This document shows positions 42,101 to 52,572 of a stretch of DNA of 64,000 nt, piece by piece. The translations under genes and the position numbers were made by a program. The notes beneath the pieces are model-generated. The model did no database searches, had not been told where the DNA came from, and saw nothing but the letters and a program-made list of their open reading frames with translations. Source of the stretch: Salvia splendens (lineage: Eukaryota > Streptophyta > Magnoliopsida > Lamiales > Lamiaceae); assembly GCF_004379255.2 (NCBI RefSeq), contig NC_056033.1, positions 36,048,719-36,112,718 of the forward strand, in the 5' to 3' direction. The stretch's first letter is position 1. Each line of letters opens with the position of its first letter.

Positions 42101-42706
42101 TGTCAAAAGGTGGAATCCAACCACATCCTGAAGAATTGGAGCCCAAAGTGCAACAAAATTGGCAACCAAATCTACCAGTCCAATGTTGTCGCCTCCGAAG
42201 AATTTCTTGTCCTTGATTTCATTCTCTAGAATCTTGAAGCCTTCTTCGGCTTCCTTGGCTGCCTTCTCCCTCTCCTCTCCCGCGCTCCAACACGCTTTCC
42301 ACAACGGATCCGAGCACTGAAATCATCAACTAATTAGCTCACTTTCTTAGCTTCAATTATAAAACATGATAAAAAAAAAGGAGTTTAATTTTGGTACCTT
42401 ATCCTCGACAAACTTTGCCCAGAAACGCGACATGGCACGGTCGTAGGGGTCTTTGGGAAAGACAGAGGGACCTTCCCATGTCTCATCGATGTATTCAAGA
42501 ATCACACTGGACTCAAAAATGGGTTTGCCATTGTGAACTAAAACAGGCACTAGCTTGGTTATTGGATTGTATTGTAGAAGAAGAGGTGATTTGTTCTTGA
42601 GATCTTCTTCGATATATTCATATTCCACACCCTTCAATTTGAGGGACATTTCCACTCTCCTCACATAAGGGCTAAACCAAGCTCCAAACAACTTCACTTC
42701 AGACAT

Positions 42707-43163
42707 TTTGTGTCTATGTATATGGTACTACTGTTTGAACTTTATTTTGCTATTCTTAGCTTTGGAAGTCTACTTATAGAGAAGTCAATCTTGTTCACTA
42801 AGACAGTGTGAATTCCAAAGTAGCAATGAAGGTATTAAAAATGTATTTTGTTCCAAGAAAAAGTTGTGTGCTAACAACTCTGTTTGACCGAACGATTTGA
42901 AATCGTCAATGTCTTACACTTGCATTGTATATCTAATCCTTGCATTTCTTTACTGGAGTAGCTCTTTTGATTATATTTTTATATTTCCGTATAGTGGTGC
43001 TTATTTTATAAGTAAAATATAAATTATTCTTGGGTTTTTTTGTTTTGATTTATATGAGTTGTATTCAGTTTGAAAAAGTATTTAAAAGATTCATGTATAA
43101 GTGATTTACGTACGCACCTACGTCAGAAATAGAGAGAGGATATACTCGTATGGACGTATGGTA
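42707..43163. other. GST upstream region
   Basis: Probable promoter of the split GST. The last part resembles 29700-29790, upstream of the pseudogene paralogue. No other gene. Confidence 0.45.
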
Positions 43164-43342
43164 CTCCCTCCGTCCCGCACTACTCGCACTTTTCCTTTTG
43201 AGCACGGAGATTAAGGAATGAGTGATAGAAAAAGTCAACAATTACGGCTGTAGGTATAAATTGTTACTAAAAATGGAAAGAGTGCAAATAACTAGGGACG
43301 CTCAGAAAGGAAATAAGTGCAAGTAGTGCGGGACGGAGGAAG
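43164..43342. mobile_element. Stowaway MITE
   Basis: Ends CTCCCTCCGTCCCGCACTAC and, reverse-complemented from the right, CTTCCTCCGTCCCGCACTAC are near-perfect inverted repeats. TA precedes the left end. The right TA is not preserved. It is inserted in the GST upstream region and absent from the corresponding sequence at 29.7-29.9 kb. Confidence 0.75.
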
Positions 43343-44522
43343 CATGTGATATTTAGGGATAGAGAGGAGTAGGTGATCGTTGCATCAAATGGTTTCGAAT
43401 TTCAATGTGGATATATAACGCATTTCTAAGGGAGAGGAGAGAGATGCCCCCAAACTAAAATGCATTACGCAGGGGATGATCTCATCACTTGGCTCTCGAG
43501 GCTTTGTATTATTATAGTTAACTTTCTCCATTAAATTGAACACCTATATTAATATATAACTGAGAGTATAAAATTTTGAGTTATGCCAAGCTTTAAAGTT
43601 TTTAGTTCGTGTTTGTAAGGGGCTAAGGCCGTGTCTATTAGAAATTTGTTTGTCATTTCCTTTGTTTCTTCGGTTCTTTTTGAGTTAAAATCAAATTAAT
43701 TATGTGTGTGATTGTGTGATCAAATACTAATTAATTTACAGTAATAATTAATAACTAATTTCTATTTTGTATACTAAAAATATCAACACAAAGATATAAA
43801 ATTTTTCAATCTTTTTGTGTTGATAAACTTATGTTTTTGTGTTGATATTTAAATTTACATGTTGTATTGATATAATTATGTTTTTGTGTTGATAATTTTA
43901 ATACAAAAAATTGAAAGTTATTACTACTGTAAATTAATATAACCTAACGCGATATATATAAACATAGATAGTACAAATTTTCTTTAACATTATTTACAAA
44001 CTTATAACTGATCGTAGCATTTTAATCTAGCATGCCACAATTATTAAATCTAAGCAAAAGTGACTTAACGATGATGCAGTATTGACATAGAAGCGAATGA
44101 AATATCATCACCACTTTGATTATAAAATAAAAGACTATAAGAATCATACTCCACATTGTATTATGCTTTGATAATCTTTGGCCAATTGTTACCCAATATA
44201 AACACCCCATTTTATAGGCTTCAATTCTAGATATACTCATATACATATACACTAATCCTTCATTCATTCTAGTCTAATCCTTCATTGATTATAGTCTTTA
44301 TTCTTACTTTTAATGAAATATTATTTCCCACACATTTAGTATAGTATTTTGATAGTTAGCTTGCAACAATCTTCAATTTGATTAGTTTATACTTGTATTC
44401 AGGAGTAGTTTAAACTCGTATTAAAGAGTTTTTCAATTCTCTAACGACATGTTTTTACTTATTCTTGCCTTTAATGAAATCTTCTTTTCCCAAACAATCT
44501 TCAACCCGTTTTAATCAATACG
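43343..44522. other. AT-rich intergenic DNA
   Basis: 43350-43500 continues the duplicated GST upstream segment. Beyond that no gene or repeat is recognised. Confidence 0.45.
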
Positions 44523-44620
44523 CAATGAAATTGCCAGCATGATCCACAACGCTAATCTCGTCGCCTCCGAAATACTTTTTGCCCTTTATTTCATTTTCAA
44601 GAATTTCGAAGTTTTGAATG
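44523..44620 (-). pseudogene. Tau GST exon 2 relic
   Basis: On the minus strand the sequence encodes FEILENEIKGKKYFGGDEIS and VVDHAGNF, the middle of tau-GST exon 2, with nothing recognisable before or after. It is a short orphan of another cluster member. Confidence 0.7.
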
Positions 44621-45293
44621 TCTTCCACCTTTTTTACCCAAATAAAACATCCAAAATTATCATTTTTTACGTTAAACGTTGCAAAGGGCGTTTAATGTTG
44701 TTCAAAACACATAATTTCATTTTGTCCAATTTACCCAAAATTTTTATTGTGAGATTAAAGAAAAAAAAACTCATTTTCCAATCATCAAAATTTTATTATC
44801 ATATAAAATATACTAATCATTAAAGAAACATCCAAATTACTTTTCCTTTATTTGGTCAGCGATTGTCACATTATTACACTGTCGGCCGCCTTCAACAAAT
44901 GTTATTAATTAATTTCTTATGTTGGTTGCTAAATGTTTAATCTGACAATTCATACGACGCCTCTTTTGGTCATTTTTGTCAGAGGTAAAAAAAATTAAAC
45001 AATAACTTCAAATTTTAGAGCAGTCTTGTATCTATTTTAAAATCGAAACATTACCTTTGCTTAATTAGATATTTTCTTACCATATTTCATCTCTGAGACT
45101 ACCACAAAATAATCATTAATAAAACTCAGAAATTTTAATATAATTGATCCGGCAACTTGTCCTCGTTTCTTTTGCTTTAGTTTAGTTTTCAAAGTCTTTA
45201 ATTAGGAGAACAAAAGAAGAACAGTCTTCCAGAAGCTTCGGAAACAAAATTCAGTAAACCCTAAAAATAACAAGTTTAATAAAAAGCGAATAA
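44621..45293. other. AT-rich spacer
   Basis: No gene seen between the GST relic and the tRNA gene. Confidence 0.45.
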
Positions 45294-45365
45294 CGCCGCT
45301 GCCGGGAATCGAACCCAGGTCACCCGCGTGACAGGCGGGAATACTTACCACTATACTACAACGAC
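45294..45365 (-). tRNA. trnD-GUC: tRNA-Asp(GUC)
   Basis: 72 nt, minus strand. The anticodon GTC and both central arms are identical to the copy at 12939. The acceptor 3' strand is CAGCGGC rather than CAACGGC, and the T arm reads CTGGGTTCGATTCCCGG, so some pairs are G-U wobbles but the cloverleaf is maintained. It is probably functional, or only slightly degraded. Confidence 0.9.
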
Positions 45366-45459
45366 AACTTGTTATTAATTTCCTGTAGTAATAATTATAA
45401 TAACAGAGTAACATTCAATAATAACAATTGGATGTTCGACTACCCTTAAGTGACATTAT

Positions 45460-45560
45460 TGCATCCAATAGGCAATGAAATTTGGCCATATTTACGAATC
45501 CAAAGTTATTACTTTTGATAAATTTATTGCCCTTAATTTCGTGTTCAAGCATTTTGGGCT
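45460..45560 (-). pseudogene. Second tau GST exon 2 relic
   Basis: Minus-strand translation gives KMLEHEIKGNKFI followed by NNFGFVNMAKF, a degraded form of the LEDEIKGKKFFGG...GFVDIAANF stretch of tau GSTs. It lies about 100 bp before the tRNA-Asp gene on the same strand. Confidence 0.6.
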
Positions 45561-45821
45561 CCTTTATTTAGGGCCAAATATACTTTATAATCCTAGGTTT
45601 GATTCTACCACGTCTTATAGTATATTGTTTGATTTTAAAGTCATGTGTATTTCAAAATACAATAAAATTATACAACTTCTAATTAATTTTTTTGACAAAT
45701 CTTCATTTCTTCGAAGTTATTGACAACAATCACAAGAGAAATGATATTGCTAAAATTAGGTTTTTTTTTTATATTCTTTAGCTTTTTATGATATAAAAAT
45801 GTTGAAATCGTTATGTATAAT

Positions 45822-46481
45822 TGATGAATCGGCGAATTTTTGATGGTGATGAATGCTTGTAAAAATAAAGGAAGATCAACACAGAGATTTACGTGGTTCG
45901 ATTTACTGAGGTAAATCTACATCCACGGGAAGAAAAGAGGGCAGAGTTGTATTGCTTGATCTGTTTTCTACAGCTAACAATACAGACTTGCTATTTGCTA
46001 TTTTCTCTCTAGAGAGCTTAACAGAAGTTAACAGAAGAAAAAAATCTATCTGACCTAGGTTCTATTTATACATTGAACCAAGATCGTGGCATGCAGCATT
46101 TATTAGGTAGTGGATGTCGTGGAGGTCGTGGCGACCTTGCATGGGTCCACTATCCTGCATGAGTTAATGACTGCTTGACACCACTAAATAGATCGTCGGT
46201 GTAGCGGAGGTGGAAATCTTGCATGAGTCCACTATCTCCTAGTTCGGTCGAATACTGAGACCGAACTGCTGAATTATTGCCGAGCAGCTTTTGCCGATCT
46301 GAGAGTAGAGCTTGATGCCGACCTGAGGGCAGAGCTTGATTGGTTGGCTTTTACCGAGCTGTAGGCTGAGGCCGAACTCTTTGGTTGTGCCGAACTGAAC
46401 TCTTAGCCGAACTCTTTGGTCATGCCGAACTGATACTCTTTCTTGGGCTTTGTGCTGGCTTGTTTAGTACGTACTCCATCA
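45822..46481 (-). repeat. 3' LTR of Tat element 2
   Basis: A 660-bp LTR, plus-strand ends TGATGAATCGG and ACTCCATCA. The polypurine tract is the C-run at 46482-46492 read on the minus strand. Confidence 0.93.
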
Positions 46482-47117
46482 CTACCCCCCCCGAAAAGCG
46501 AAGTGAATCACTTCGGTATTCTGGATAAAGGTGCGGGGTAAGTTGATGTTTGTCCTCGGTCTGATGAAGTGAACTCTTCTTTGACCGGACTTGGTTTGTG
46601 TCCTAATTTGGCGAGTTTTATCGCTCGGATCGAACTTTCCGTTGTCCTAATTTGGGGATCGGACTTTCCCTTGTCCTAATTCGGCGAGTTTTATCGCGTG
46701 GATCGGACTTTCCCTAGTCCTAATTCAGGCAAGTTTTATCGCGAGAATCAGACTTTTGTTGCAGTTCGTTTCAGACGAAGTGCTTGATTCTTAAGCTGAA
46801 TTGTGGTCTTGTATCCTCTTTAGAAGCTTGGACTTCACAATCGTTGGCTTATTGCAGTTCGTTTTAGACGAACTGCTTGTTTAAGCTGAATTGTGGTCTT
46901 GTATCCTCTGTAGAAGCTTTGACTCACAATCGTTGGCTTGTATATGTTCTAAGAAGGGGATCAGCCTTCGAAGAACAAGATACCTCGGTTACATTTGTAA
47001 GAGACGACACTCACATAGACAGACACAACGCACGTAAGACAAACAAAAACGCACATAGGCAAAGAGAGCAAATAAAAAACAAGGAAAGCACATAAGACTG
47101 ACTGACTGGACTGTCTC

Positions 47118-50100
47118 TTACAAATGGAACTTCTTGAGGTTGGAAATGTGCCATGTTCGGGGTACCTGTTCTCCTGACATGTAAGCCAATTTGTAAGACC
47201 CTTTGCCGAGGACTTCTGACACCCGATACGGACCTTCCCATGTGGGTTCGAGCTTGCCCAGCTTTTCTGCTCGGCTTACTTCGTTGTTTCTCAAGACGAG
47301 ATCTCCCACTTGAAATTGCAGCTTCTTCACCCTTTGGTTGTAATACCGGGCTACTTGCTCCTTGTACTTGGCTGCTTTTATGCACGCCAATTCTCTTCTT
47401 TCTTCGGCTAGATCTAATTCGGCTCGCAGTCCGTCATCATTCATTTCTGAGGAGAAATGTAGAGTTCGTGGACTGGGTACGCCGATCTCAACCGGAATCA
47501 CGGCTTCAGTGCCGTACACCAGACTGTACGGAGTTTCACCGCTGGAGGTTGTGGGTGTAGTTCGGTAGGACCATAGGACTTGAGGGAGATTTTCTACCCA
47601 TTGTCCTTTGGCTTGTTCTAACCGAGCTTTTAACCCTTTCACCAGGATACGATTTGTTACCTCCGTTTGTCCGTTTGCTTGTGGATGAGAGACCGAAGTG
47701 AACCGCTGTTGAATATTCAGCTCTTGGCACCAATTCTTGAACGTCTTGTCGGTGAACTGAGTCCCGTTATCCGAGATGAGGATGTGGGGTATGCCGAATC
47801 GGCACACTATGTTCTTCCAGACGAAATCCAATGCCTTCGAGCTCGTTATCGTAGCTAATGGTTCAGCTTCCACCCACTTCGTAAAGTAGTCCACGGCAAC
47901 GATTAGGAATTTCATTTGCCGAGGAGCTTGAGGAAGTGGTCCCACTATGTCTATGCCCCATTGCATGAAAGGCCAAGGGCTTTGCATAGTGAATAGATCG
48001 GTCTGCGGCATCCTTGGGATATTTGCATGGATTTGGCACTTCGGGCATGTCTTGACGAGCTGCACTGCTTCTTGTACCAAGGTTGGCCAATAATATCCCC
48101 ATCTTAGAACTTTTTTAGCTAAAGCTCTAGCTCCGATGTGGCTGCCGCACGATCCTTCATGAACTTCTCTGAGGATGTAGTCCGTCTCTTCTGGTCCTAC
48201 GCACCGCAATAACGGCTGGAGGTAAGACTTTCTAAAGAGGACTCCTTCATGAAGTTCGTACCGAAGTGCTCGGCATGTGATCTTCCGAGCTTCTCTCTTA
48301 TCCTCGGGCAATTGTCCTTGATCCAGATACTGCAAGATCGGCGTCATCCAGTTCGGCGAGCTGGATATTGAATGTACCTCGGCTTCATCAATGCTTCGAT
48401 GCATTAATTCTTCCGCCTTTGAGCTCGGATCTGAGGCCAACTTACTTAAGGTATCTGCTCGGCTATTTTCCGCTCTGGGAACACGGATTATCCGAAAATA
48501 GGAGAAACTTCGGCTGAGGTTTTGCGCTTTGTCCAAATACTTCTTCATTCTCTCGTCACGGGCTTCACTTGTACCCAACATGTGATTTACTATGACTTGT
48601 GAATCACAATGGACTTTGAGAGATTTGACGAGCAGACTTTGCGCTAACTGGAGTCCGGCCAGGAGGGCTTCGTACTCGGCTTCATTATTAGTAGTGGGGA
48701 ATAGGAACCGAAGTGAGTAGGTTACCTCGTGTCCGTCGGGAGCGACGAGTAAAATACCAGCTCCACTTCCCATCTTGTTTGAAGCTCCATCTACGAATCC
48801 GCTCCAGCAGTCTGGCGGCTCTACTTCGGATTCCAAGGGCTGTGCTAGTTCGGCATTGGCAGAATTTTTCTGTTCGGCAATGACAGGGATTGCTTGATCG
48901 AACTTGGCCTCTGTAAGAAAATCTGCCAAGGCTTGTCCCTTGATGGCTTTCCGAGGTAGGTACTCGATTGAGTGTTCTCCCAGCTCTATGGCCCATTTGG
49001 CGATTCTGCCTGATGCTTCTGGCTTGGTCAAAACTTGCCGAAGAGGCAGATCGGTTAATACGCATACCTTGTGAGCATAGAAGTATGGCCGCAGTCTCCT
49101 TGCTGCATTTACTAGCGCCAGAGCAATTTTTTCCAGAGGTTGATACCTTGTTTCTGGACCTCTTAATGCTCGGCTTGTAAAGTAGATGGGAAACTGCTTT
49201 AGGCCTTCTTCTCGTACAAGCACCGCGCTGATGGTTTGATCTGAAGCCGCTAAGTATAAGAATATTACTTCGGCTTCGGTTGGAGCAGAGAGAATAGGAA
49301 GCTCGGCTAGATAACTTTTGAGCTCGTCAAAGGCCTTTTTCTGCTCGGCTCCCCACTCGAACTTTGGTGCCTTTTTCAACACCTTGAAGAACGGCAGTTG
49401 CTTTTCGGCTGCTTGGGAAAGGAATCGATTCAGTGCGGCTAGACATCCGGTTAGCCTTTGCACGTCATGTATGGACTTCGGCATTGCCATGTTCTGAACG
49501 ACTTGAACTTTTGAGGGGTTTGCCTTGAGTCCGTCCTTTGAAACCCAACAACCCAGAAACTTTCCCGAATCTACCAAAAAGGTACACTTTTGGGGATTAA
49601 GTTTGAGGTTGGCTTTCTTGAGCACGTTGAGAGTGGACTTGAGGTTGTGCTCGTACTCCGAAGTGCTTTTGCTTTTGACAACGATATCGTCAACATACAC
49701 TTCGACCTCCTTTCCAATCAGGTGCCGAAAAAGCTTGTCTACCATCCTTTGATAAGTGGCTCCGGCATTCTTTAAACCGAATGGCATCTTTTTATAAGCG
49801 AAAATGCCGAAATCGGTAATGAAAGCTGTTTTCGGAGCGTCACTCTCATCCATCAATACTTGGTGATATCCTTTGTACAAATCAAGAAAACAGAAAATTT
49901 CGAAGCCGATCAAAGCTTCTACTTTTTTATCTATATTCGGAAGGGGATAGCAATCTTTAGGACAGTGCTTGTTTAGATCGGTAAAATCTATGCACATCCG
50001 CCATCCTCCTTCTTTTTTCTTGATCATCACAGGATTGGCCACCCAGGAAGGATATTTCACCTCGAATAGTACATCCGCTTTTAGTAATTGGCGGACTTCG

Positions 50101-50381
50101 TCATGGATGACTTGGTTTCTTTCTGCCGCAAAGAGTCTTTGCTTCTGTTTTACTGGCCGGATTGAAGGATCAATATTTAACCGATGAGTGATTACCTCGG
50201 GGGGCACTCCGGTCATGTCCAACGGAGACCATGCAAAGACATCTTTGTACTCCTTGAGGAGCTGAATGGTCTTTTCCCGGAGTAGAGGCGTTCCTGCGAA
50301 GCCGATCTTGACCGTTCTGGATGGATCATCTTCGTATAACTGAACGGTCATTGAGTTCAGCTCTGAAGTGACTTCGGTCAT
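47118..50381 (-). CDS. pol: Tat element 2 pol (RT, RNase H, aRNH, integrase)
   Basis: 1087 residues, with the same domain order and length as element 1 and only scattered substitutions (for example MTEVTSELNS for MTEVTPEPNS). The RT core YVDDIVVKS, the second RNase H start WSGFVDGASNKMGSGAGILL, the integrase finger GSHIGARALAKKV to CPKCQIH, and the core DNGTQFTD are all intact. It follows gag-pro in the same frame after one UAG. No break is visible, so with its identical LTRs this is a candidate for a currently mobile copy. Confidence 0.95.
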   Translation of the reverse strand: MTEVTSELNSMTVQLYEDDPSRTVKIGFAGTPLLREKTIQLLKEYKDVFAWSPLDMTGVPPEVITHRLNIDPSIRPVKQKQRLFAAERNQVIHDEVRQLLKADVLFEVKYPSWVANPVMIKKKEGGWRMCIDFTDLNKHCPKDCYPLPNIDKKVEALIGFEIFCFLDLYKGYHQVLMDESDAPKTAFITDFGIFAYKKMPFGLKNAGATYQRMVDKLFRHLIGKEVEVYVDDIVVKSKSTSEYEHNLKSTLNVLKKANLKLNPQKCTFLVDSGKFLGCWVSKDGLKANPSKVQVVQNMAMPKSIHDVQRLTGCLAALNRFLSQAAEKQLPFFKVLKKAPKFEWGAEQKKAFDELKSYLAELPILSAPTEAEVIFLYLAASDQTISAVLVREEGLKQFPIYFTSRALRGPETRYQPLEKIALALVNAARRLRPYFYAHKVCVLTDLPLRQVLTKPEASGRIAKWAIELGEHSIEYLPRKAIKGQALADFLTEAKFDQAIPVIAEQKNSANAELAQPLESEVEPPDCWSGFVDGASNKMGSGAGILLVAPDGHEVTYSLRFLFPTTNNEAEYEALLAGLQLAQSLLVKSLKVHCDSQVIVNHMLGTSEARDERMKKYLDKAQNLSRSFSYFRIIRVPRAENSRADTLSKLASDPSSKAEELMHRSIDEAEVHSISSSPNWMTPILQYLDQGQLPEDKREARKITCRALRYELHEGVLFRKSYLQPLLRCVGPEETDYILREVHEGSCGSHIGARALAKKVLRWGYYWPTLVQEAVQLVKTCPKCQIHANIPRMPQTDLFTMQSPWPFMQWGIDIVGPLPQAPRQMKFLIVAVDYFTKWVEAEPLATITSSKALDFVWKNIVCRFGIPHILISDNGTQFTDKTFKNWCQELNIQQRFTSVSHPQANGQTEVTNRILVKGLKARLEQAKGQWVENLPQVLWSYRTTPTTSSGETPYSLVYGTEAVIPVEIGVPSPRTLHFSSEMNDDGLRAELDLAEERRELACIKAAKYKEQVARYYNQRVKKLQFQVGDLVLRNNEVSRAEKLGKLEPTWEGPYRVSEVLGKGSYKLAYMSGEQVPRTWHISNLKKFHL

Positions 50382-50408
50382 CTTGCTTGCCTCTGACTCC
50401 GGTTGCTG

Positions 50409-50417
50409 TGATTGCTA
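50409..50417 (-). promoter_or_regulatory. Leaky UAG-CAATCA stop context (element 2)
   Basis: Same nonamer TAG CAA TCA as in element 1, in frame between gag-pro and pol. It fits the UAG CAR YYA readthrough consensus. Confidence 0.65.
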
Positions 50418-52496
50418 TGCTTGATGGTGCCGAACTGATTGCTCGGCACTTTTAAGCGCAACCTGCAGACATTCTTTTGCTCTCTTTTGATCACCTCGGA
50501 TGACCGCTATCCCACCTTTAGTGGGGATCTTGATGGTGAGGTGATAAGTAGAGCAAACGGCCCGAACTGTGTTGAGCCAGTCTCTCCCCAGGATGATGTT
50601 GTACGGGGACCGAGCTTTCACCACAAAGAACTCGATCATCGTATTGGAGCTTGTAGGCGCTTTTCCCACCGTGATCGGAAGGCTGATAATACCTTCAGGG
50701 CGGGTGTCCTCCTGGGCGAAACTTTTTAGAGGAAGTGGAGCCGGACTGAGCCGAGCTGGATCCACTTCCATTTTATCGAAACATTCTTTAAAAAGAATGC
50801 TGACCGATGCTCCTGTATCCACAAATACTCTGTGGACCAGTTTGTTTGCCACTCCGGCTTGAATGACAATAGCGTCTTGGTGAGGAGAGATGGCTGGGAC
50901 GGGATCGGCATCTGAAAATGTAATCACTTCGTCTTTCTTCAGCCTTTTATGTGTTGGCTCCTCTTGATTGGAACCTCTGCGTTCTGCTTTTAGGGACGAC
51001 TTAGTCTTCCCGGCAGGGAGAGCATCAATAGTCAGGATTACTCCATCGTATTGCGGCTCGTCGTCGTCTTCGGGATCCTCATGCCTTTTCGGATCCTGAG
51101 GATTGCAGTTCGCACCTCTCTGCCTTTTGTTCTTTTTCGGCTGCTTGCTTTGGTATTTTTTTAACGTTCCTGTTTTCACAAGGACATCAATACCTGCAGC
51201 CAAATCTCGGCACTCCTCGGTATCGTGTCCGTGGGCTTGATGGAAGGAGCAATATTGATCCTGAGGTCGCCGCGCGGCCGATTTCGTCATCCGCTTTGGT
51301 CTTTCGAACATATCGGAATGTAGTTCGAAAATTTCCGCTCTTGACTTGTTCAGTGGTACGAACTGAGCGGGTGGCTTCTCGGGATTGAGACGGGGTCCCA
51401 ATCTGTCTTGCACCGGAGCCCTTTGAATTCTTTCAAATGGAGTCCGGCGAGGATGCCCCCGATCGCTGTGATCGGGCTTCCTTCTGTCTTCTCGGGACGA
51501 TGAGCTGTCTAACGACCGTTTGAGACGGTCTGCCTCATCGGCCCGGGAGTACTGGTCCGCAATGTCCCACATTTCCTGAGCTGTCTGCGGACCGCACTCA
51601 ACGAGCTTCCTGTAGAGAGCTCCGGGCAGGATTCCATTTTGGAATGCCGAGATGACAAGCAGATCGTTGAGATCGTCTACTTGCAGGCATTCCTTGTGGA
51701 ATCTTGTCATGAAGTCGCTGATTTTTTCGTCGCGACCTTGACGAATGGAAAGCAGCTGAGCCGAAGTGATCCGGGCTTCCGCTTTCTGAAAGAACCTCCT
51801 GTGGAAAGCATCCATTAGATCTCGGTAGGATCTAATGCTGCCTTGAGGAAGGCTGTCGAACCATCTTCTGGCGTTCCCGACGAGCAGCTCGGGGAACAGC
51901 TTGCACATGTGGACCTCATTGAGACCCTGGTTCGCCATATTATATTGATAGCGTCCCAAGAAGTCATGAGGATCCTCCAGCCCGTCATAAGTCATTGACG
52001 GTGTCCGGTAGTTCCGCGGCAAAGAAGTTCGGGTGATGTCGTCCGAGAACGGAGTCTTTAATGCTCCGTACATGGCGAACCCGACATCTCTTCGGTGCGG
52101 AGGAGATGGAGTTCTCCTGTGGTTCCGGTACCGAGGAGGAACAGGAACATGTCGGGGTTGATGATTCTTTCTCCTGGAAGATACGTCACTACTGCGGTAG
52201 TGACTTTCATGTCTGGATGAGGAGGGAGAATCCGCCGTTGTCTTCTCCGGCTGTTGGCTCTTCTGCAGGAAGGTTAAGAACTCCTCCTGCTTCTCGGCCA
52301 AGAACAGCTTGACAGCTTCATTTAAATCGGGCTGTTGGGAAGACTCGGTACGACGACTCCTGGAGTGGCTTGTTCCTTCTTCGTGAGAACCGGAGGTAGA
52401 TGTCTCCCGAGGCCGTTTTTCAGACCTGCGAGCTGGACTAGCTTCCTCACGGTTTTCACGAACGGTATTACGGGTGTTATGTGATCTGGTATGCAT
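50415..52496 (-). CDS. gag: Tat element 2 gag-protease
   Basis: 693 residues from ATG at 52496 to TAG at 50417-50415. Gag (LLVGNARRWFDSLPQGSIRS), the finger-like CSFHQAHGHDTEEC and protease (VFVDTGASVSILFK) all match element 1. Relative to element 1 it lacks a roughly ten-residue duplicated unit around the QGHPRRTPF repeat. The stop is followed by CAATCA as in element 1. Confidence 0.94.
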   Translation of the reverse strand: MHTRSHNTRNTVRENREEASPARRSEKRPRETSTSGSHEEGTSHSRSRRTESSQQPDLNEAVKLFLAEKQEEFLTFLQKSQQPEKTTADSPSSSRHESHYRSSDVSSRRKNHQPRHVPVPPRYRNHRRTPSPPHRRDVGFAMYGALKTPFSDDITRTSLPRNYRTPSMTYDGLEDPHDFLGRYQYNMANQGLNEVHMCKLFPELLVGNARRWFDSLPQGSIRSYRDLMDAFHRRFFQKAEARITSAQLLSIRQGRDEKISDFMTRFHKECLQVDDLNDLLVISAFQNGILPGALYRKLVECGPQTAQEMWDIADQYSRADEADRLKRSLDSSSSREDRRKPDHSDRGHPRRTPFERIQRAPVQDRLGPRLNPEKPPAQFVPLNKSRAEIFELHSDMFERPKRMTKSAARRPQDQYCSFHQAHGHDTEECRDLAAGIDVLVKTGTLKKYQSKQPKKNKRQRGANCNPQDPKRHEDPEDDDEPQYDGVILTIDALPAGKTKSSLKAERRGSNQEEPTHKRLKKDEVITFSDADPVPAISPHQDAIVIQAGVANKLVHRVFVDTGASVSILFKECFDKMEVDPARLSPAPLPLKSFAQEDTRPEGIISLPITVGKAPTSSNTMIEFFVVKARSPYNIILGRDWLNTVRAVCSTYHLTIKIPTKGGIAVIRGDQKRAKECLQVALKSAEQSVRHHQA

Positions 52497-52572
52497 TTTT
52501 TTGGGGAGGAAAAAGGGTCAAAAATTCGCTTTATCACAAATTTGGTTCTCTGTTTCCCACAGACGGCGCCAG

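Larger units (their letters stand above)
31182..42706 (-). pseudogene. Tau-class GST gene split by an LTR retrotransposon
   Basis: Exon 1 is 42706-42398 and exon 2 starts at 42316. After 216 bp exon 2 is interrupted at 42101 by the Tat element and resumes at 31316, ending at TAA 31184-31182. Ignoring the insertion and one copy of the 5-bp target repeat, the frame is open for 219 residues, the normal tau-GST length. Exon 1 holds the glutathione site: [20 protein letters not shown] with the catalytic Ser, [20 protein letters not shown] and [12 protein letters not shown]. Exon 2 has WKACWSAGEEREKAAKEAEE, GGDNIGLVDLVANFVALWAP, and after the break FPNISKWADEFCKDSFVEKN to the terminal ETGSLY. No other lesion is visible, so the retroelement is the sole cause of inactivation. 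Confidence 0.93.
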
